Assembly: GCA_947034895.1 (NCBI GenBank)
Contig: OX344762.1
Location: 46,294,760 to 46,358,759 of the forward strand
Source: Rhytidiadelphus loreus
Lineage: Eukaryota; Streptophyta; Bryopsida; Hypnales; Hylocomiaceae
DNA: 64,000 nucleotides
Direction: 5' to 3'
A program made the translations under genes and the position numbers. Position 1 is the stretch's first letter. Each line of letters begins with the position of its first letter. The notes below the pieces were generated by a model. That model was not told where the DNA came from. It saw only the letters and a program-made list of their open reading frames with translations, and ran no database searches. Positions 1-12,879 of the stretch are shown here, piece by piece.

Positions 1-336
1 TCCTAATATTATTTTTCTAAGTAGTTCTCGGTAAGTCATATGGGGGCATTTCTTGTGTACAAGTTTGATATTTAATTTTTTACCCGAAAGATGTAAAGTT
101 CTTCACTGATTCTGGTGAAATAAAATTTGATTCTAGCTGAGTTATATTATTCACAGTATGATCAATCGGATCGGACATTTGAAAACTATGAAATCGGTCA
201 GTTGGTCCTCGAGAGGTTAACAGTAGGGCAACTGTTTTGGAGTCTTGAAACTACCATGATTGAGTACCATCTAGACAGACGTTGGAGTCTTGAATATGAA
301 ATAGGTTTGTAACCACATACCCTGTTGTGTGTGCAG

Positions 337-3300
337 TACCTTCGAAAAATCCCAGTTTTGGGCCATCGGATTTTCCAAGTCTATAATGTAAGTGAATATC
401 TGTATACCTTGATTCTAGTGCACAGGACAGCTCGTTTGATAAGATAGAAGCACATCTCGTGATACCTGGCACCGCTTCTGGTTACGTTTACTTACTGCAT
501 TGAGGTTTTCCCCAAACTGAAGAGCACGGAACTTATTTCTTGTTTCTGTAAGGAATTTCATAGTTATTTGCCCCCCAGCCAAAGACTTGTAGTATCTTGT
601 ACGCATTGGCACTTGCACAACCCCTGCAGACTTTGATTTTGCATGATACCGGATGTAGCACATGAAACATTAATTTCGTGTTCTGAGTGCAATTTAGAGT
701 GTCAAAATTGTGACATATCAGTAGGATTGGTATTATAGGGTTTTAGTTTCCATTCACCCACCTAGAAAAGTGCCAATGTAACAAGGTTTCTGGCAATGTA
801 ACAAAACCGGCATTGTGACAAAAATTTCTTTGCTAGCACGAACTCTGAGTCTTGATCGATTAGTGTAATCGATCGATCACATGGATTCATGTTCACTAAG
901 TCACTCGGGAACTGAATCCAACTTAGGGACCAAGTTTGTAACGTTTTTCTCTGTGGTACATTCGTGCCAAGAGGGTTTATCTTAATCCTTGCGAGGGATA
1001 AAAATATCCTCGACTACTTATGATGGAGGATTGAAATTGAAGACAGATATATAGTGAAGTTCTATTGATCCCTTAATCTGAATGGGTCATTTTGTTCCTC
1101 TCAAAATCGAGATATTCCCCAATCTTGCAGGTACCGCTGGCGCTGGCATTGACATGGGCCTTTGCCTTTCTGCTAACGAAGTCCAACGTGTACACCTACG
1201 AGGGATGCAGCTTAAGCCAACAAGGGAGTGCAACCCTGACGCCGGCATGTCAACAGCACTTGTCCACCATGCTCAGCTGCCGAACGGACGTTTCCAATGC
1301 CTTGTCGGAATCCGCGTGGATTCGGTTCCCGTATCCTTTCCAATGGGGGGTTCCAACATTCCATTGGCAAACCGGGGCGGTGATGGTGGTCGCAACAGTC
1401 ATTGCTTCTGTGGACTCGGTCAGTCCCTCCTTATCCCTTACAGACCAAGAAGTTCAGTTGTTGTCATTGTTTCGTGGACACTATGAATCAGCACTTGAAA
1501 ATAATGTGTCGTTCGAATGTCAATTTTGATGCTAATGGTAACTATAAGTCGCCAATTTTGTTAAATTGGCGTGATTCCGATCCCAAAATTGTGACAAACA
1601 TCTACACAAAGCTCTAGTTCAAGTATAATTTGAGTACTCAGGTAGTCAAGAGTATAGTTTTACGTTTCAGGTCACGTGTCTTGAAAGTGCCATAGTAGGA
1701 TACCACCAGTTTAATGAAATTGACTTTATTAGTGTCTTCCTCCTCATTAGGATTGCATTAAGGAATGAGTATCCACTATCTCTGATTATTACAATTACTA
1801 AAAAACTATGAGGAACGTGGATAAAGGGAGTGTGAGTGTTTTTTTTTTCAACTGAAGTGGAAAAGAACGAACGACCAGTTGAAGTGATCACTTTGGTTTA
1901 AAATTAAAGAGATTTTTCAAAGTTTATTTGAGTAAAGCACTAATAATTGCTGTAGTGTCACCCTTAAATCAAGCTCATCAACATGTTGAAAAGAATGTTA
2001 TGAACACAAAAATGGTGAGCTAACATAATGACATAGTTTATTCAATGACTTTTCATAATGACTTTCTCTACTACTAGTACTTTATCGTGCCTTCCTTAAC
2101 TATTCAATATGCAAGGTCTATTTTGAGGTGTTGATATTTAGACAGTGTTCATAACGAGAACTCATACCTCATTACCTCATTCGGCAAAGCTTGTTCCTGG
2201 CACGAAGAAATGACGAGGTCAACCAAAGAGACTCACATTTTTCCCTTCTGAAGCAAACCTCAAGAATGTCGCACAGGACATATGTTTTATCACACGCCGA
2301 GCTTCACACAAGTCTTTTCCGGCATGTTGGACACCCAGTCCCCCGTTAGTAAAATTAAGGTGACTGAGGTGATGATTTATGCAGGTGGGTGCATACCACG
2401 CAACCTCTCTTTTGGTGGCGTCAAGAGCGCCTACTCCCGGAGTGGTGAGTCGGAGCATAGGATTGGAGGGGTTGACGAGCATGTTAGCCGGCTTTTGGGG
2501 TACTGGTTCCGGGGCCAGCACGTTGACAGAGAATGTGCACACCATAGCCGCGACCAAGATGGGAAGTCGCCGTGCAGTGGAGATTGGTGCTTGCATCCTC
2601 ATTCTTCTGTCACTCATTGGTAAGTTTTGTGTTGGGTCGATTTATAACTAAATTCTGTAAACTACAAGTCAGTTTTTTCATGGTGGATGATTAGAGTCAC
2701 AAATACCAGCACCCCGGGGCAGGTCAGCTGTCTGGCTGGTGCAAGTCACAGATCGACTCAAGCAAGACTTAACTTAACTAGATATGTTGAAAGGACTAAG
2801 TCATAAGAGCGTATCGGTAAGTAATAATTTCAGATTGGCCGATTGGGGACAAGTGCTGCTCACGGGACACCATCCGTGAAATGTAAACCACTAGTATATA
2901 CATTGTATATACATCGTACAAAAAATACTCGTGGTGTCTACTGTTTTAGCTACTTTAATAAGCAGGTCTCCAAAACCATTGATAAACTTAACTAAGCCGG
3001 TCTCTTGGAAAACACAATGTGCAGGTAAAGTCTCTGGGTTTATAGCATCAATCCCGCAGGTGATAGTGGCAGCACTTCTGGTGTTCATGTGGACAATGCT
3101 GGCAGCCATGGGATTGTGCAACTTGCGATACAGCGAAACAGGGAGCTCTCGGAATGTGTTGATAGTGGGCTTCTCCCTGTTTCTATCGCTTTCTGTGCCA
3201 TCCTACTTCCAGCAATATGGTAGCAATTCGAACTCCACGGTGCCGAGCTATTTCCAACCTTACAACGTTGCTGCTCATGGACCCTTCCATACGAGTTCCA

Positions 3301-4166
3301 AGCAGGTATGGAAGCTTCTTGCAAATAGTTTAAAAGCTTTGCCGGTGGCAACATGATTAGTTGTTGATGTCATCATAATAGTTTGTATACAAAAGGAAAG
3401 ATAACTCGAGCCTGAAAGCCCTGCGTGAATGGAGCGTCTGTTGGGAATGACTCAACTATCTAAGTCTCATGAACTTAGAAGGCAAATTTTATCCTGTATT
3501 TTTGGGACTTTTTATCAGTTGTTTTAATGATTTATGGCATGGTTAATATCACAATGATGCTTGTTCTATATCATCTTAATAAAAATTTAGTACTTACTTA
3601 GTGTGTTTTAATTTAAGATCAAAATTTGAAAACGGTCTAACAAGACATTAAAGTACACATTGGTATCACATTACTTAGACAATGCTATTTTAGTACTAAA
3701 AAGCATGTCAACACTTGGTATTAGGAGTGGTGCTACCAAAGTAAACATTGTCTAATAAGTCTACCAAATTTGATTCCTAAGGCCCTCGCAAATAACATTT
3801 GGAATACCAAGTGCAAATGTATCTTAAACCATTGGAATGATTATTTGGGGTAACATTGTCAATTTGCTAGGAGGGGCGTTTGTGTTGTTGATTTGATGTA
3901 AAAGTGTTTTGATGAGCAAAGTCTTGTGTGTTGTGGGATGGCAGGCCAATTTTGCGTTGAATACCATCTTCTCCCTTCATATGGTGATTGCATTTCTAGT
4001 GGCATTTGTACTTGATAACACAGTGCCCGGCACCCCGCAAGAACGTGGGTTATACCTTTGGAGTACTGGAAGAACGGCTCGAAATGAACCAGCAGTGGTG
4101 AAAGATTATGGACTACCATTTGGATTGAGTAGATTCTTTCAGTGGGTCGGATGGGTGGGCTTGTAA
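337..4166 (+). CDS. NAT12: NAT12-like nucleobase-ascorbate transporter, 3' five exons (5' part outside window)
   Basis: Multi-pass membrane transporter of the NAT/NCS2 family, closest in remembered sequence to the plant NAT11/NAT12 clade; substrate not deducible. Exons read directly: 337-387, 1131-1418, 2385-2619, 3025-3305, 3945-4166, all with GT/AG borders and compatible phases, ending in TAA. They correspond one-for-one to exons 6-10 of the complete gene at 53811-60872, with equal lengths except exon 9, which is two codons longer here. The coding sequence is open throughout. Landmarks include SVDSVGAYHA and the NAT signature region ENVHTIAATK in the 2385-2619 exon. By eye, protein identity to the second copy is roughly 80-95% per exon. 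Introns here are mostly longer (966 and 639 bases against 168 and 120). No match to exon 5 is seen in 1-336, so that exon lies upstream. Whether this copy is functional depends on the unseen 5' half. Confidence 0.9.
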
Positions 4167-4939
4167 TATTCTACTATGGGCATTTATTGGATGAAATATT
4201 CTAGGGATACCTTGTGTTAAATGTTATAGTGTGAGAACATAATTATTATAAGAGTGAAAACAAAAGTAAATATTATTTATTATTATTTTGTTCATCATTG
4301 TAAAGACAAAAGTGTTTACATTTTTTGATGAAAACATTTTATCGAGTTTGCTTAATAACTCCAACTTTAGAATTTCATCACTAGATGAAAAATTATGCAT
4401 TAAAACTAAGTTACTTCAAATAAAAGTGTTAAAAAGATGATGGTGATAGCATTCATGTTAGAAAATGGTGAGTTCTCTTTATGTTGCATTATTGTACTAC
4501 TTGGCCAGCTTCAGTTTGAAACTTGTCAAATAGTTATGTAAGCTAATCTATGAAAGATGAACACTTTGAGCTCTCATTTTGCATAAACTTGTAAGGTAGC
4601 ACCACCTAAATATATCTCAATAACGATTTGGGCATAATTCCCATTATTGAACTATAAAAAATTTGTTGGGTCTTATTGGTAGTTAAAAGAAGATAATAGA
4701 TTCTTTTAAAATGCATTTTTGGAACAATGTATGAATAAACTAAAAGAATTCAAAGTGTTGAAAATAGATGGTCCTAAAATCAACTTGGGGCTTTCATGTA
4801 TGAAAGTTGTTCATTTAAGGCAAGAATCTAGATGGGATGGTTTTGCAATGTTCATACAATAACAATTAATTAGGAGATATTACCTTATTAATAATTAGTT
4901 AAAAGCCCCTAAAAGCCCCTAATTCACATTTGGTTTTAT
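4167..4939. other. 3' flank of first NAT gene
   Basis: No gene seen. The 15-base string at 4499-4513 (ACTTGGCCAGCTTCA) recurs at 61123-61137, downstream of the second NAT gene. The ancestral duplication therefore included at least about 350 bases beyond the stop codon. The rest is AT-rich. Confidence 0.6.
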
Positions 4940-5340
4940 AGTATCTTCTTCTCCTTCTCAGTCCCTCAATTAAGCGTGTCTAAATAAAAGAACTTTAGAA
5001 GACCTACAATTGATCATGTAATAATTGGATATCTTGAGACTATGCTCAAAGATAACATGAAAATAAAGAATGGTTATGAAAAGCATCCCTTGTCCATCCC
5101 ATTCATGCCTCTTGAGCCCATCAATCAAGCATGACTGATGAATAAGACTTTAAAAAGATCCAACCATTAATGTAAGGTTTGGATATTTCTCACAACGTTG
5201 AAGATAACATGAAGTTAGACACCGGTTACCAAAAGCATATCCCTTTCCCCTTCCATCCAAGCCTCTTGAGACCTCAATTGAGTGTGATTAAACAAAACTT
5301 TTGAAACATCTAAAAAGACTCCATCAATAAGCATGAATTT
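4940..5340. repeat. Diverged tandem repeat, about 150-165 bp unit, 2-3 copies
   Basis: Blocks sharing GATAACATGAA, an AAAAGCATCCC or AAAAGCATATCCC string, CATCCNNNCATGCCTCTTGAG-like text and CAATNAAGCGTG-like text recur in the same order. No coding potential. Confidence 0.55.
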
Positions 5341-5732
5341 GAAAGCAAAATATATAGTTTTTCCTTAGTAGCCATGTACTTCATTTAATACATTCTATTG
5401 GTCAAGGTCAATTTCTACATTAGTTGGTTCAATTAGTAAAAGTACAATTAATTGTTTTATATTTTTGGGTTTTCTATTGAATTTTTTAAAATTTATTATG
5501 TTTAGTGACTACTATATTTTATGGTTAAGTTTGGCAAAAACATTTCAAAAAATAGATTTATCAAAAATTTCGGGTAAGTCTTTTTCCCAAATTTATTTTA
5601 GAAAAAGATGAATCTTTTTATTTTGAAGAATTTTCTAAACTACATTTGCCAAATTTAATTGATGATTTAGAAGGGTTTGCCAACCCCATCTATTAAATAC
5701 TATTCCCATTGTCTCACTAAAAACCTCCAAAG

Positions 5733-5904
5733 ACTAGTAGAACTCCATGTTTTTTTAGACAAATTTTTCTAGACATCCACATGTTTTCATGTTAACAACG
5801 ATGTCAAATAAAACATCTCAATGTTTTATTTGACATCGTTGTTAACATGAAAACATGTGAATGTCTAGAAAAATCTATCTAGAAAAACATGGGGTTCTAC
5901 TAGT
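5733..5904. mobile_element. Foldback MITE with about 80-bp arms
   Basis: Nearly perfect inverted repeat starting ACTAGTAGAAC and ending GTTCTACTAGT, with only a few bases between the arms near position 5819. The left arm has a few mismatches and small indels against the right arm. Just upstream, at 5700-5732, lies a piece resembling a second MITE end (CACTAAAAACCTCC) that recurs inverted near 27330-27345. No clear target duplication. Short and non-coding, so it is non-autonomous. Confidence 0.75.
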
Positions 5905-6529
5905 GAAACCAAACACAATTTTTATTCCACAAAAAAGCTCCATTTATTGATTTTGACTATTGAGTAAGCGTTGGTTGTATTAAATGACCTCATGGGAGTA
6001 AGTGGTAAACAATTAAGAAGCATTCCGTTCCTAGCAAGCTTGGCCTTGCCCATATAAGGCACCTTGTACTTGTTACTTCCTCAAACAATAGTGTTGACAA
6101 TGGATTTAGTGACCGCTTAGGCACTATGCAAATTTGTTCATAAAGGGGGCAAGGTTTCTTTGTTGTAGTATTTAGGTTGGAAGCATATTTTCTACAATTC
6201 CATTGTTGCCACCAACTTTTAAATCATCAAAAATGATGAGTGTAATTAATGTAAGTTTTATCTATTTAACAAAACCACAAGGCAACTAGTATAAGGGTGT
6301 AATTCCAATGAAAAGGTCAATAAGTCTACCGTATTGTATAAAGGTCACCAATTTTGTATTTTGGATATTTATCTACATTGTTTTAGGATTTGTTTTTGGA
6401 AAATGAATAATAAAATCCACACTCAATGTCAAATTATCTCAGTCCAAACTCAATGCTATATATATAAGACATAATGTATGACATCCTAGTCATGCCTTAG
6501 TAGTTGGCTCGTATCAAATCTTCAATCAA
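5905..6529. other. Intergenic, nothing recognised
   Basis: AT-rich DNA between the hairpin MITE and the left target duplication of the LINE. No ORF, RNA gene or repeat that I can support. Confidence 0.5.
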
Positions 6530-6542
6530 ATTGTCATTTATG

Positions 6543-7695
6543 GATGTAATGGAAGGAAACAATGGGGAGCTCCGTAATTTTTGGATCTGGGGAATCTGGG
6601 GCGCCATTTAGTTTTTCAAGCAAATCATAGTTTGTTCTACTTCCGTTCTTGGCGATCTTCGGAGAATCTCCAAGCTCTACTCACAGCGTGCAATTTGATA
6701 CCGTTTGCGTTCAATTTGGTTAGCTGATTCGTCAAATACTAGATCTAGACACGATGGAGGATTGCAGGCAGAGCTCTGGCATCGCTCTCTATGGATTTTC
6801 TTGTAGAGCAAGAACATCATCGTCTTTCGTCTAAGGTTCACTTCTCTTGCAAGTTTGCGCAACCACTGGGGTGCGACTGGTGAATCTGTAAAGATTCACT
6901 CAAATCTATAATGCTAGCATTGTAACCCTTATTCGTTTCTAGTAGTCATTTTTCTCTGTCCTCGTTGATTCGTATTCCTTGTCGTTACGTCGTAGCCTCT
7001 TGCACCCGTAGTCTCCTTAGTTCTCATAGTTTGTCATAGTTCCCGTAGTTTGCCGTAGTTGCACGCATACTCACTAGGGGGTTCTGAACGTTTTTGTCAA
7101 CTAAAATTCTTGTGCAGACCCTAGTATGCTTGTGTGAAACCCTAGTATTTGTTGAGTTGCATTTGTTTCACTACAAGCTACGTGAGTCTTTTTCCACACC
7201 GTAGCAACTAGATCGGATCGTACTCAATTGATCAATTTCGAAACCTTACAGTCCATATACTATGTTGTACCAGCTTCATTGGGAAATATTATAATCTTCG
7301 CAATCCATCTACTGAGTCGTAATAGTCTGTGTGGGCAACATGGATACCTTAGCCGTCTGTATATCGAGCTGCACCAATTTCACTACAAGCTACGTGGGTC
7401 CTCTTCCACATTGTAGATACTAGATTAGATCTTTTGTGGTTGATCAATACCTGGCTAAGGCAACTGGGATTGTCACAAGTCGTGTTGGGTGGCGGATTAT
7501 GGGATCTAGATCTAGAAGTTAGCTTCAGTACTGTTAGGTCAGATTTGGTTAGTACTGAGCACTTCGGATTTGGTTAGTATAGATCTAGTTAATATAGACT
7601 ATAGAGCATTTTGGCTTTGGTTATTAGTATTAATTTGCAAGCTAGTAGGATTCAAGAGCATGTGTTACAGGCTTGATACAAGGATTATTAAGTTC
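6543..7695 (+). other. LINE 5' region, with an internal duplicated block
   Basis: LINE leader upstream of the CACTA insertion. A block beginning TTTCACTACAAGCTACGTG occurs at about 7168 and again at about 7379, each followed by similar text including CTAGAT and TTGATCAAT, so a stretch of about 210 bases is duplicated. Variants of GATTTGGTTAGTA also recur at about 7530-7580. Tandem blocks in a LINE leader may be promoter monomers; that is inference. No protein motif seen. Confidence 0.5.
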
Positions 7696-8102
7696 ATTCA
7701 TTATAAGAAAACTGTGTTTTTTGAGATTTTGAGATTTAGACATCCGCATGTCTGTGTTGACGTTTTTCTACGTCTGCAAGGACGTCTTGAAACTTGCGTC
7801 CCCCGTAGACATGCCAAAAACATCGAAAATCTGGTCGGACATCACAAATTTTTCGCCAGACATCACAAAAAATATGGGTCAACGGGGTCCTGAAAGGTCG
7901 CCATGTGGCTGCCACCTAAGTGCCACACATGCGCGGGAAGCCATGTAGGATTTTTTTTCATCCATGCCCGTCCATGACGTGGCATCTGAGGTGGCATCTG
8001 ACATTGCATTTAGTAAGGATGATGTGGCATGCCACGTCAGCACATTTCTTTGCCACGTCAACGCATTTTCCTGTTGTTTAAGAAATTTAATATTGTTTTT
8101 GA

Positions 8103-8311
8103 AGACATCAACTTAGACGTCTAGACGTTTTGAAAGACATCAATTTAGACATCTAGACGTTTTGAAAGACATCAACTTAGACATCTAGACGTTTTCTAAG
8201 ACATCACCTTAGACGTCTAGACGTTTTCTAAGACGTCATTGTAGATGTCTAGACATTTATTGAGACGTCAACTTAAACATCTAGATGTTGTGGGATGTCA
8301 TTGTAGATGTC
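8103..8311. repeat. 32-bp tandem array with GACGTC palindromes
   Basis: Six full 32-bp units plus a partial one, each starting GAC(A/G)TCA and carrying a TAGACGTCTAGACG-like palindrome. Single units recur elsewhere in the element (for example about 8806-8840 and 11200-11240). Position and palindromic structure resemble the subterminal transposase-binding repeats of CACTA elements; the binding role is inference. Confidence 0.75.
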
Positions 8312-9430
8312 CTAATTTCACCATAAATATTTCTTGCAACGTCCAATATGATTTAGAAGAACAAAATGATGTCACTTTTGACGTTTATGTGGTCAAATGT
8401 GCTATTTGGCATAATGTCAATATGGACAATTACACAAGTTCTACATAATGCACATCCAAATTTCATAATATACAATACAACATTTCATACATAATACACC
8501 ATATATAATATACCATACATAATATGCCATACAAAATACACTGTATTAAGAATTATGTCATATGACTCCAAATGTATTTCAAAAATGCCCAATACAACAT
8601 GTCATACATAGTGTACCATATACTATACAAAATACACCAAACAAAATACACCATATTTGGATATTATAGTACATGACTTAAAAGCCACTTGATGTGATTA
8701 TATAGAGAGGAGAAGACAACCTCTTTATACAAGAGGGATGGTGGAAAGTTAGACAAACAATATGGGATATGGAAAACACAAGAATTGTTACAAGTAGAAA
8801 TGCAGACTACATTTAAACATCTAGACATTTTCTGAGACATCATGGAAAACATCAAAAGTACATGTTGATGTCTCCTATGATGTTGGTATCAACACTAATA
8901 TATAAGTAGATGTCATAGGTAGTTGTCTTTACAAACTTAGACAACGATCAAAAAGCATCAATGTAGACATTTGCAGTTCTCATACATGGTGTTAAGGCAT
9001 TGCATACAATTATTTAGACCAATGCTCTAAATGATACCAAGCAATGTATCATGCAAGGAATACATCTTGACAAAGGCCTAGAGATGGAAACAATGTGGAG
9101 TTTTTTGTCTATAGTCAAGGCTCTTGCAACCACAAAGAGTTGTTTGTTATCCACCCTAAATAAAATTCTTACCTTTTGCGGAGTAGTTGACATTTGTGAG
9201 AAAGAAAATTGAACATTTTGGAAAGTTGTGTGCCGAATAGAGGTTAGGAGTAATGGAAGGCACTATACTCTACCCAATCCATCATGAACATGGTTCAATT
9301 GCAAAATGATAGAGACTTTGATGGACTACAACCAATGCAAGAAGTTGACTCAATGTAGCATTCCATAGATGAAAAAAGAGCCTACTTTGTCATTGTAGGT
9401 GACAATGCAATTCATGAGGTTGAAGCTTAA

Positions 9431-10356
9431 CCCCTGAAGGACCAAGGTTTTTTTCCTTCCAAAAAACAGTCAAAACTGCCATATCTATAGCAAAGAGTGA
9501 AAAAAAATGAAAATTGTTTTTTTATCATATCTAACCGTAGGATCTTACATCTAACTAGTATGAGAGTGTGTGGAAAAAAATTTAGAATTTTTGACCGCAC
9601 AGATTGCAAGATATCTCAATTTAAAGTGGAAAAAAAAGAAGTTTTCAACACCTTGTAGGACTAGATTTTCTTACTTTGAACATTTTGAACTTAAAACTTT
9701 TGCACTATAGAGTTTTGAGCTTTAAATCTTTATGGTGGAGAATTGAGTTGAGAGTCTAGGGGAAAAAAAATTCAAAAAAACTTAAGTATCATTCTTAAAA
9801 AAATTGTTAAATTATAGAAATAGGTACAAGATAGAAGGAAAATCTAAAATATTAATATATTTTAGATGGAATAAAAATGAACTAATCTCAATGGTGGGAT
9901 TTTACTAGAAAGAAAATCAGACCATGTAAGAAAAAATTGAAAAAAATAAAAATTGCATTAAAAAATGAATCCTACAAGTTATTTTTTTCAAGAAGATGCT
10001 CTAACTGCCTGAAAAACAAGAATGTCCATAACTTGCTCATAACAAATCCAAATGAAATTAATCAAAACTTTCTAGATAGAAAAAAAATATAATCTATGAG
10101 AAAAAAATATTGAAAAAAAAATCCAAATTTTTGTCTATTTTTTTTTGCTGCCCGGACTGCCCATCCCCTCGTTTGAGCTTATTTGGTCATAACTTTTGTT
10201 CCCGGGCACCAATTGTGAAAAAAATTATATTCCCACAAAGCTTATCAATTTTTCCATCTCCAAAAGAAGTTTAAAAAAATCACAACAAAATTTCAGCTCG
10301 TAGGTACTTGCCGAAAAACACATTTGTCCCCCGAGGGGACAATGGTCCTGTAGGGG
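9431..10356. mobile_element. TTAA-flanked TIR element, copy 1 (926 bp)
   Basis: Starts CCCCTGAAGGACCAAGG and ends with the inverted match CAATGGTCCTGTAGGGG, with TTAA directly outside each end (9427-9430, 10357-10360). No duplication is visible beyond TTAA, so TTAA is the probable target site. The interior is A-rich and non-coding. A second copy at 47319-48232 shares the ends, size and internal phrases such as CTAACTAGTATGAGAGTGTG (there CAACTAGTATAAGAATGTG). It is nested in the CACTA-like element. The TTAA target is typical of the piggyBac superfamily, but the assignment rests only on the target site. Confidence 0.65.
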
Positions 10357-12247
10357 TTAATACGTCCATGTTCTTTGTATATATGTGTGATAGCTTGCAA
10401 ATGTCATGTAGAACATTTGAAGGATAGGGCAGCTTGTGTACTTCTATGTCTCCTACAAGGAACTGTTGTCTTGAAAACATTCATCGGGTGACAAAAGTAA
10501 TGATTGTGGATGTTGGGTGTAATGTGTATGTGACATCATTTGAACAGGGAAGGTTCACTATAAGAAACCTGCATTTTTTTGAACGTTAGCAACAAACAAG
10601 GATGTTTTCAAAACAAGAGCACAAAGATGGGATTGCAGCCATTGGAGGTAGAATTGAATTCGATGTTTCAAAAAACGTTTGTATCTCATAGGTGGAACAA
10701 ATTGATGTCTTGTGCAACGATAATGTTCTAAAAGACATCAAGAAAAACATAGTTGTGTTTTGTACAACATCCAAGAAAACACAGAAATGCCACGTTGGCA
10801 AGAGCTTTTGGTTTAACTTCAATTAAATTAGAGAAAGTTACTATGGATTGAGGTAAAATCCTGACCAAATATAAAATGCAGGGGAAGGTCAACCATTAGA
10901 CAAGTTTTTTTTTTAAATTTAAAAATATTTAAAAAATTTAAAAAGTGCCAAGTGATGTGGCATTTGATTTATTTTTTATTTTTTATTTTTTATTTTCATT
11001 TGGCTTGGGTGCATCCCAACTCCATGATAATAAAAAATAAATCATAGTATAAACTAAACTTGGCAAACTTCACTTCACTTAAATAGACTCAACTTCGAAA
11101 AATATCAAAAAATATGGCATCCAACAAGGATGAGGTGGCATGCCACATCAGCACACCTAGACACCATTCGAAAAGTTTAACAGTGTTTTTTTCGACATCA
11201 ACTGAGATGTTTAGATGTTTTTTACAATATCAACTAAGATGTCAAGTTTGACAGCTTTGTATAATTTTGAAAAATTACATATCCCATATAGTTTGCCATG
11301 CCTCCTACAACCCTACTTGTATAAATAGTATGTATTTTCATGTCTATTTACACACAATAATTGGCTTTAAAGTCATGTGATATAAATACCAAATATTGTG
11401 TATGGCGTATTGTGTATAATGTATTGTGTATTTTATACAATGTACTATGTATATTGTATGGGCTATTTTTTATGGTGTATATCAAAGTTGATGTTGCAAA
11501 ATGTTTCAATGTCAAAGCTGACATCTCAGAAAATGTGTCAAAAGACATCTGAATAGATGATGTTACTCAAAATAACATTAATCTTCGTAGACAATGTCAC
11601 GTCAGATGCCACGTCAGCATTTTTCATGTCCACGTCATTGAATTTTCATGTCATATACCACGTCATATGCCACATTAGCTTTTTTTTCCAAACTACCTGT
11701 CCATCATCTTTTTTTTTCACCTTGGGCAGTTATTTTCTTCTAAACTACAGTAATTTCTACTAATTTATCCACGGTTAAAATGAAATAGGGATGCTGACGT
11801 GGCAATGATTGTTTCTTCGGACAATCTTTGAAACATCATTATGTCTGCAGTCATGTCTTTAACGGCATAGTTGTTTTTGCTAGCACCTAATGCTATGACC
11901 ATAATTTTCCTCTATTTTCTACAACATCCACATAAACATACACTTTCATTGCATCTATCTAGTAAGCATCTCAATGTTCATGTGGACATAGTATGTCTAG
12001 CCAAAGACATGCTACGTTTTGGGTCCGACATCCAAAAAAACACAGTTTTCTTATAGTAATTGTTCACTGTCGGGATCCATCGCTCCAGCCACTATTCAAT
12101 CAGATCCAGTTTTTGCGTACATCTAGACATGGACCCATTTTGAGCTTCAACATTGGAATCATACCATAATGCAGTCCGTGACAGAAGACATTACTCTGCA
12201 GACCAGTTCTTAGAAGCTGCATTGACAACATGCACTCAAAATTTTAG

Positions 12248-12658
12248 ATGGATGTTGTCCGCGATAAGCAATCTGCAATGGGTAGGCTTGATCGACAAGA
12301 TGAATTTGAATGGAGGGGTCCAAGCTTTGTGACTAGAAGACAACCACGAGGTCATCATCCCAAGTCTCAAGGTATGTCATTTTTGAAGATGAAGCAAGAA
12401 TATGACCCTGCGGCAGTTGAAATCCCTAATATGCATTTCTGCTATCAGGAGCCTAATTATTATATTCCGCATTTGGCACCTGGCCAGAGTCTCCGTCCCC
12501 AGCACTTGTATCAGGTCAGAGGTAATTCAGTTATACATTTTCCACCAAGTCACGTACGGAGTCAACATCAGGAACCCGATTGTCACATCCAACGTTCTAC
12601 TGACTTGATTCAGATGCTGGGAGCAGGGGCAAAACTGCTAAGGATGAGGACGATGTGA
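12248..12658 (+). other. 136-codon ORF in LINE 5' region, origin unknown
   Basis: Begins MDVVRDKQSAMGRLDRQDEF and runs 136 codons without a stop. It carries hydrophilic, proline/histidine-rich text and no motif I recognise. It lies between the CACTA-like insertion and the LINE ORF1. A second stretch just downstream (about 12700-12805) translates as KKSANKLIEGNRQITTVF and then INRREIST, again coding-like. These may be the N-terminal part of LINE ORF1, a separate ORF0, or exons of a host gene picked up by the LINE. Similarity to an outside protein would be needed to decide. Confidence 0.35.
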
Positions 12659-12879
12659 GCCAGAATTTGCATCAAACCAGTACCACGCTAGACTCACCTA
12701 CTTAAGCAGTCTATACAAGAAGTCAGCCAACAAGCTCATTGAGGGCAATAGGCAGATCACCACGGTGTTCATCAACAGGAGAGAGATTTCCACCCAGCGC
12801 ATTGAAATGTGAGCTTTCCCCCCAACCATTCTTTTTCACAAGATGTGGAGCCAATTGTTATGCTTTTTTCCATCACTCA

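Larger units (their letters stand above)
7699..12058. mobile_element. CACTA-like DNA transposon, non-autonomous
   Basis: The left end reads CATTATAAGAAAACTGTGTTTTTT and the right end is its inverted match, finishing CTTATAGTA; both look like mutated CACTATAAG...CTTATAGTG termini. A 3-bp duplication ATT flanks it (7696-7698 and 12059-12061), as expected for CACTA elements. There is no transposase-like ORF. A clustered 32-bp repeat array lies about 400 bases in, and the two ends share inverted internal tracts, for example ATACACCATAT-like text at 8440-8660 against 11390-11480. A second, unmutated CACTATAAG start at 10556 followed by CACTA-type internal text suggests a partial second copy inside. 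It sits in the LINE leader. Confidence 0.75.

Noticed and set aside
8100..8320. CRISPR-like regular repeat array
   Set aside because: The units are contiguous with no unique spacers, lie in a plant CACTA-like element and are diverged palindromic tandem repeats.
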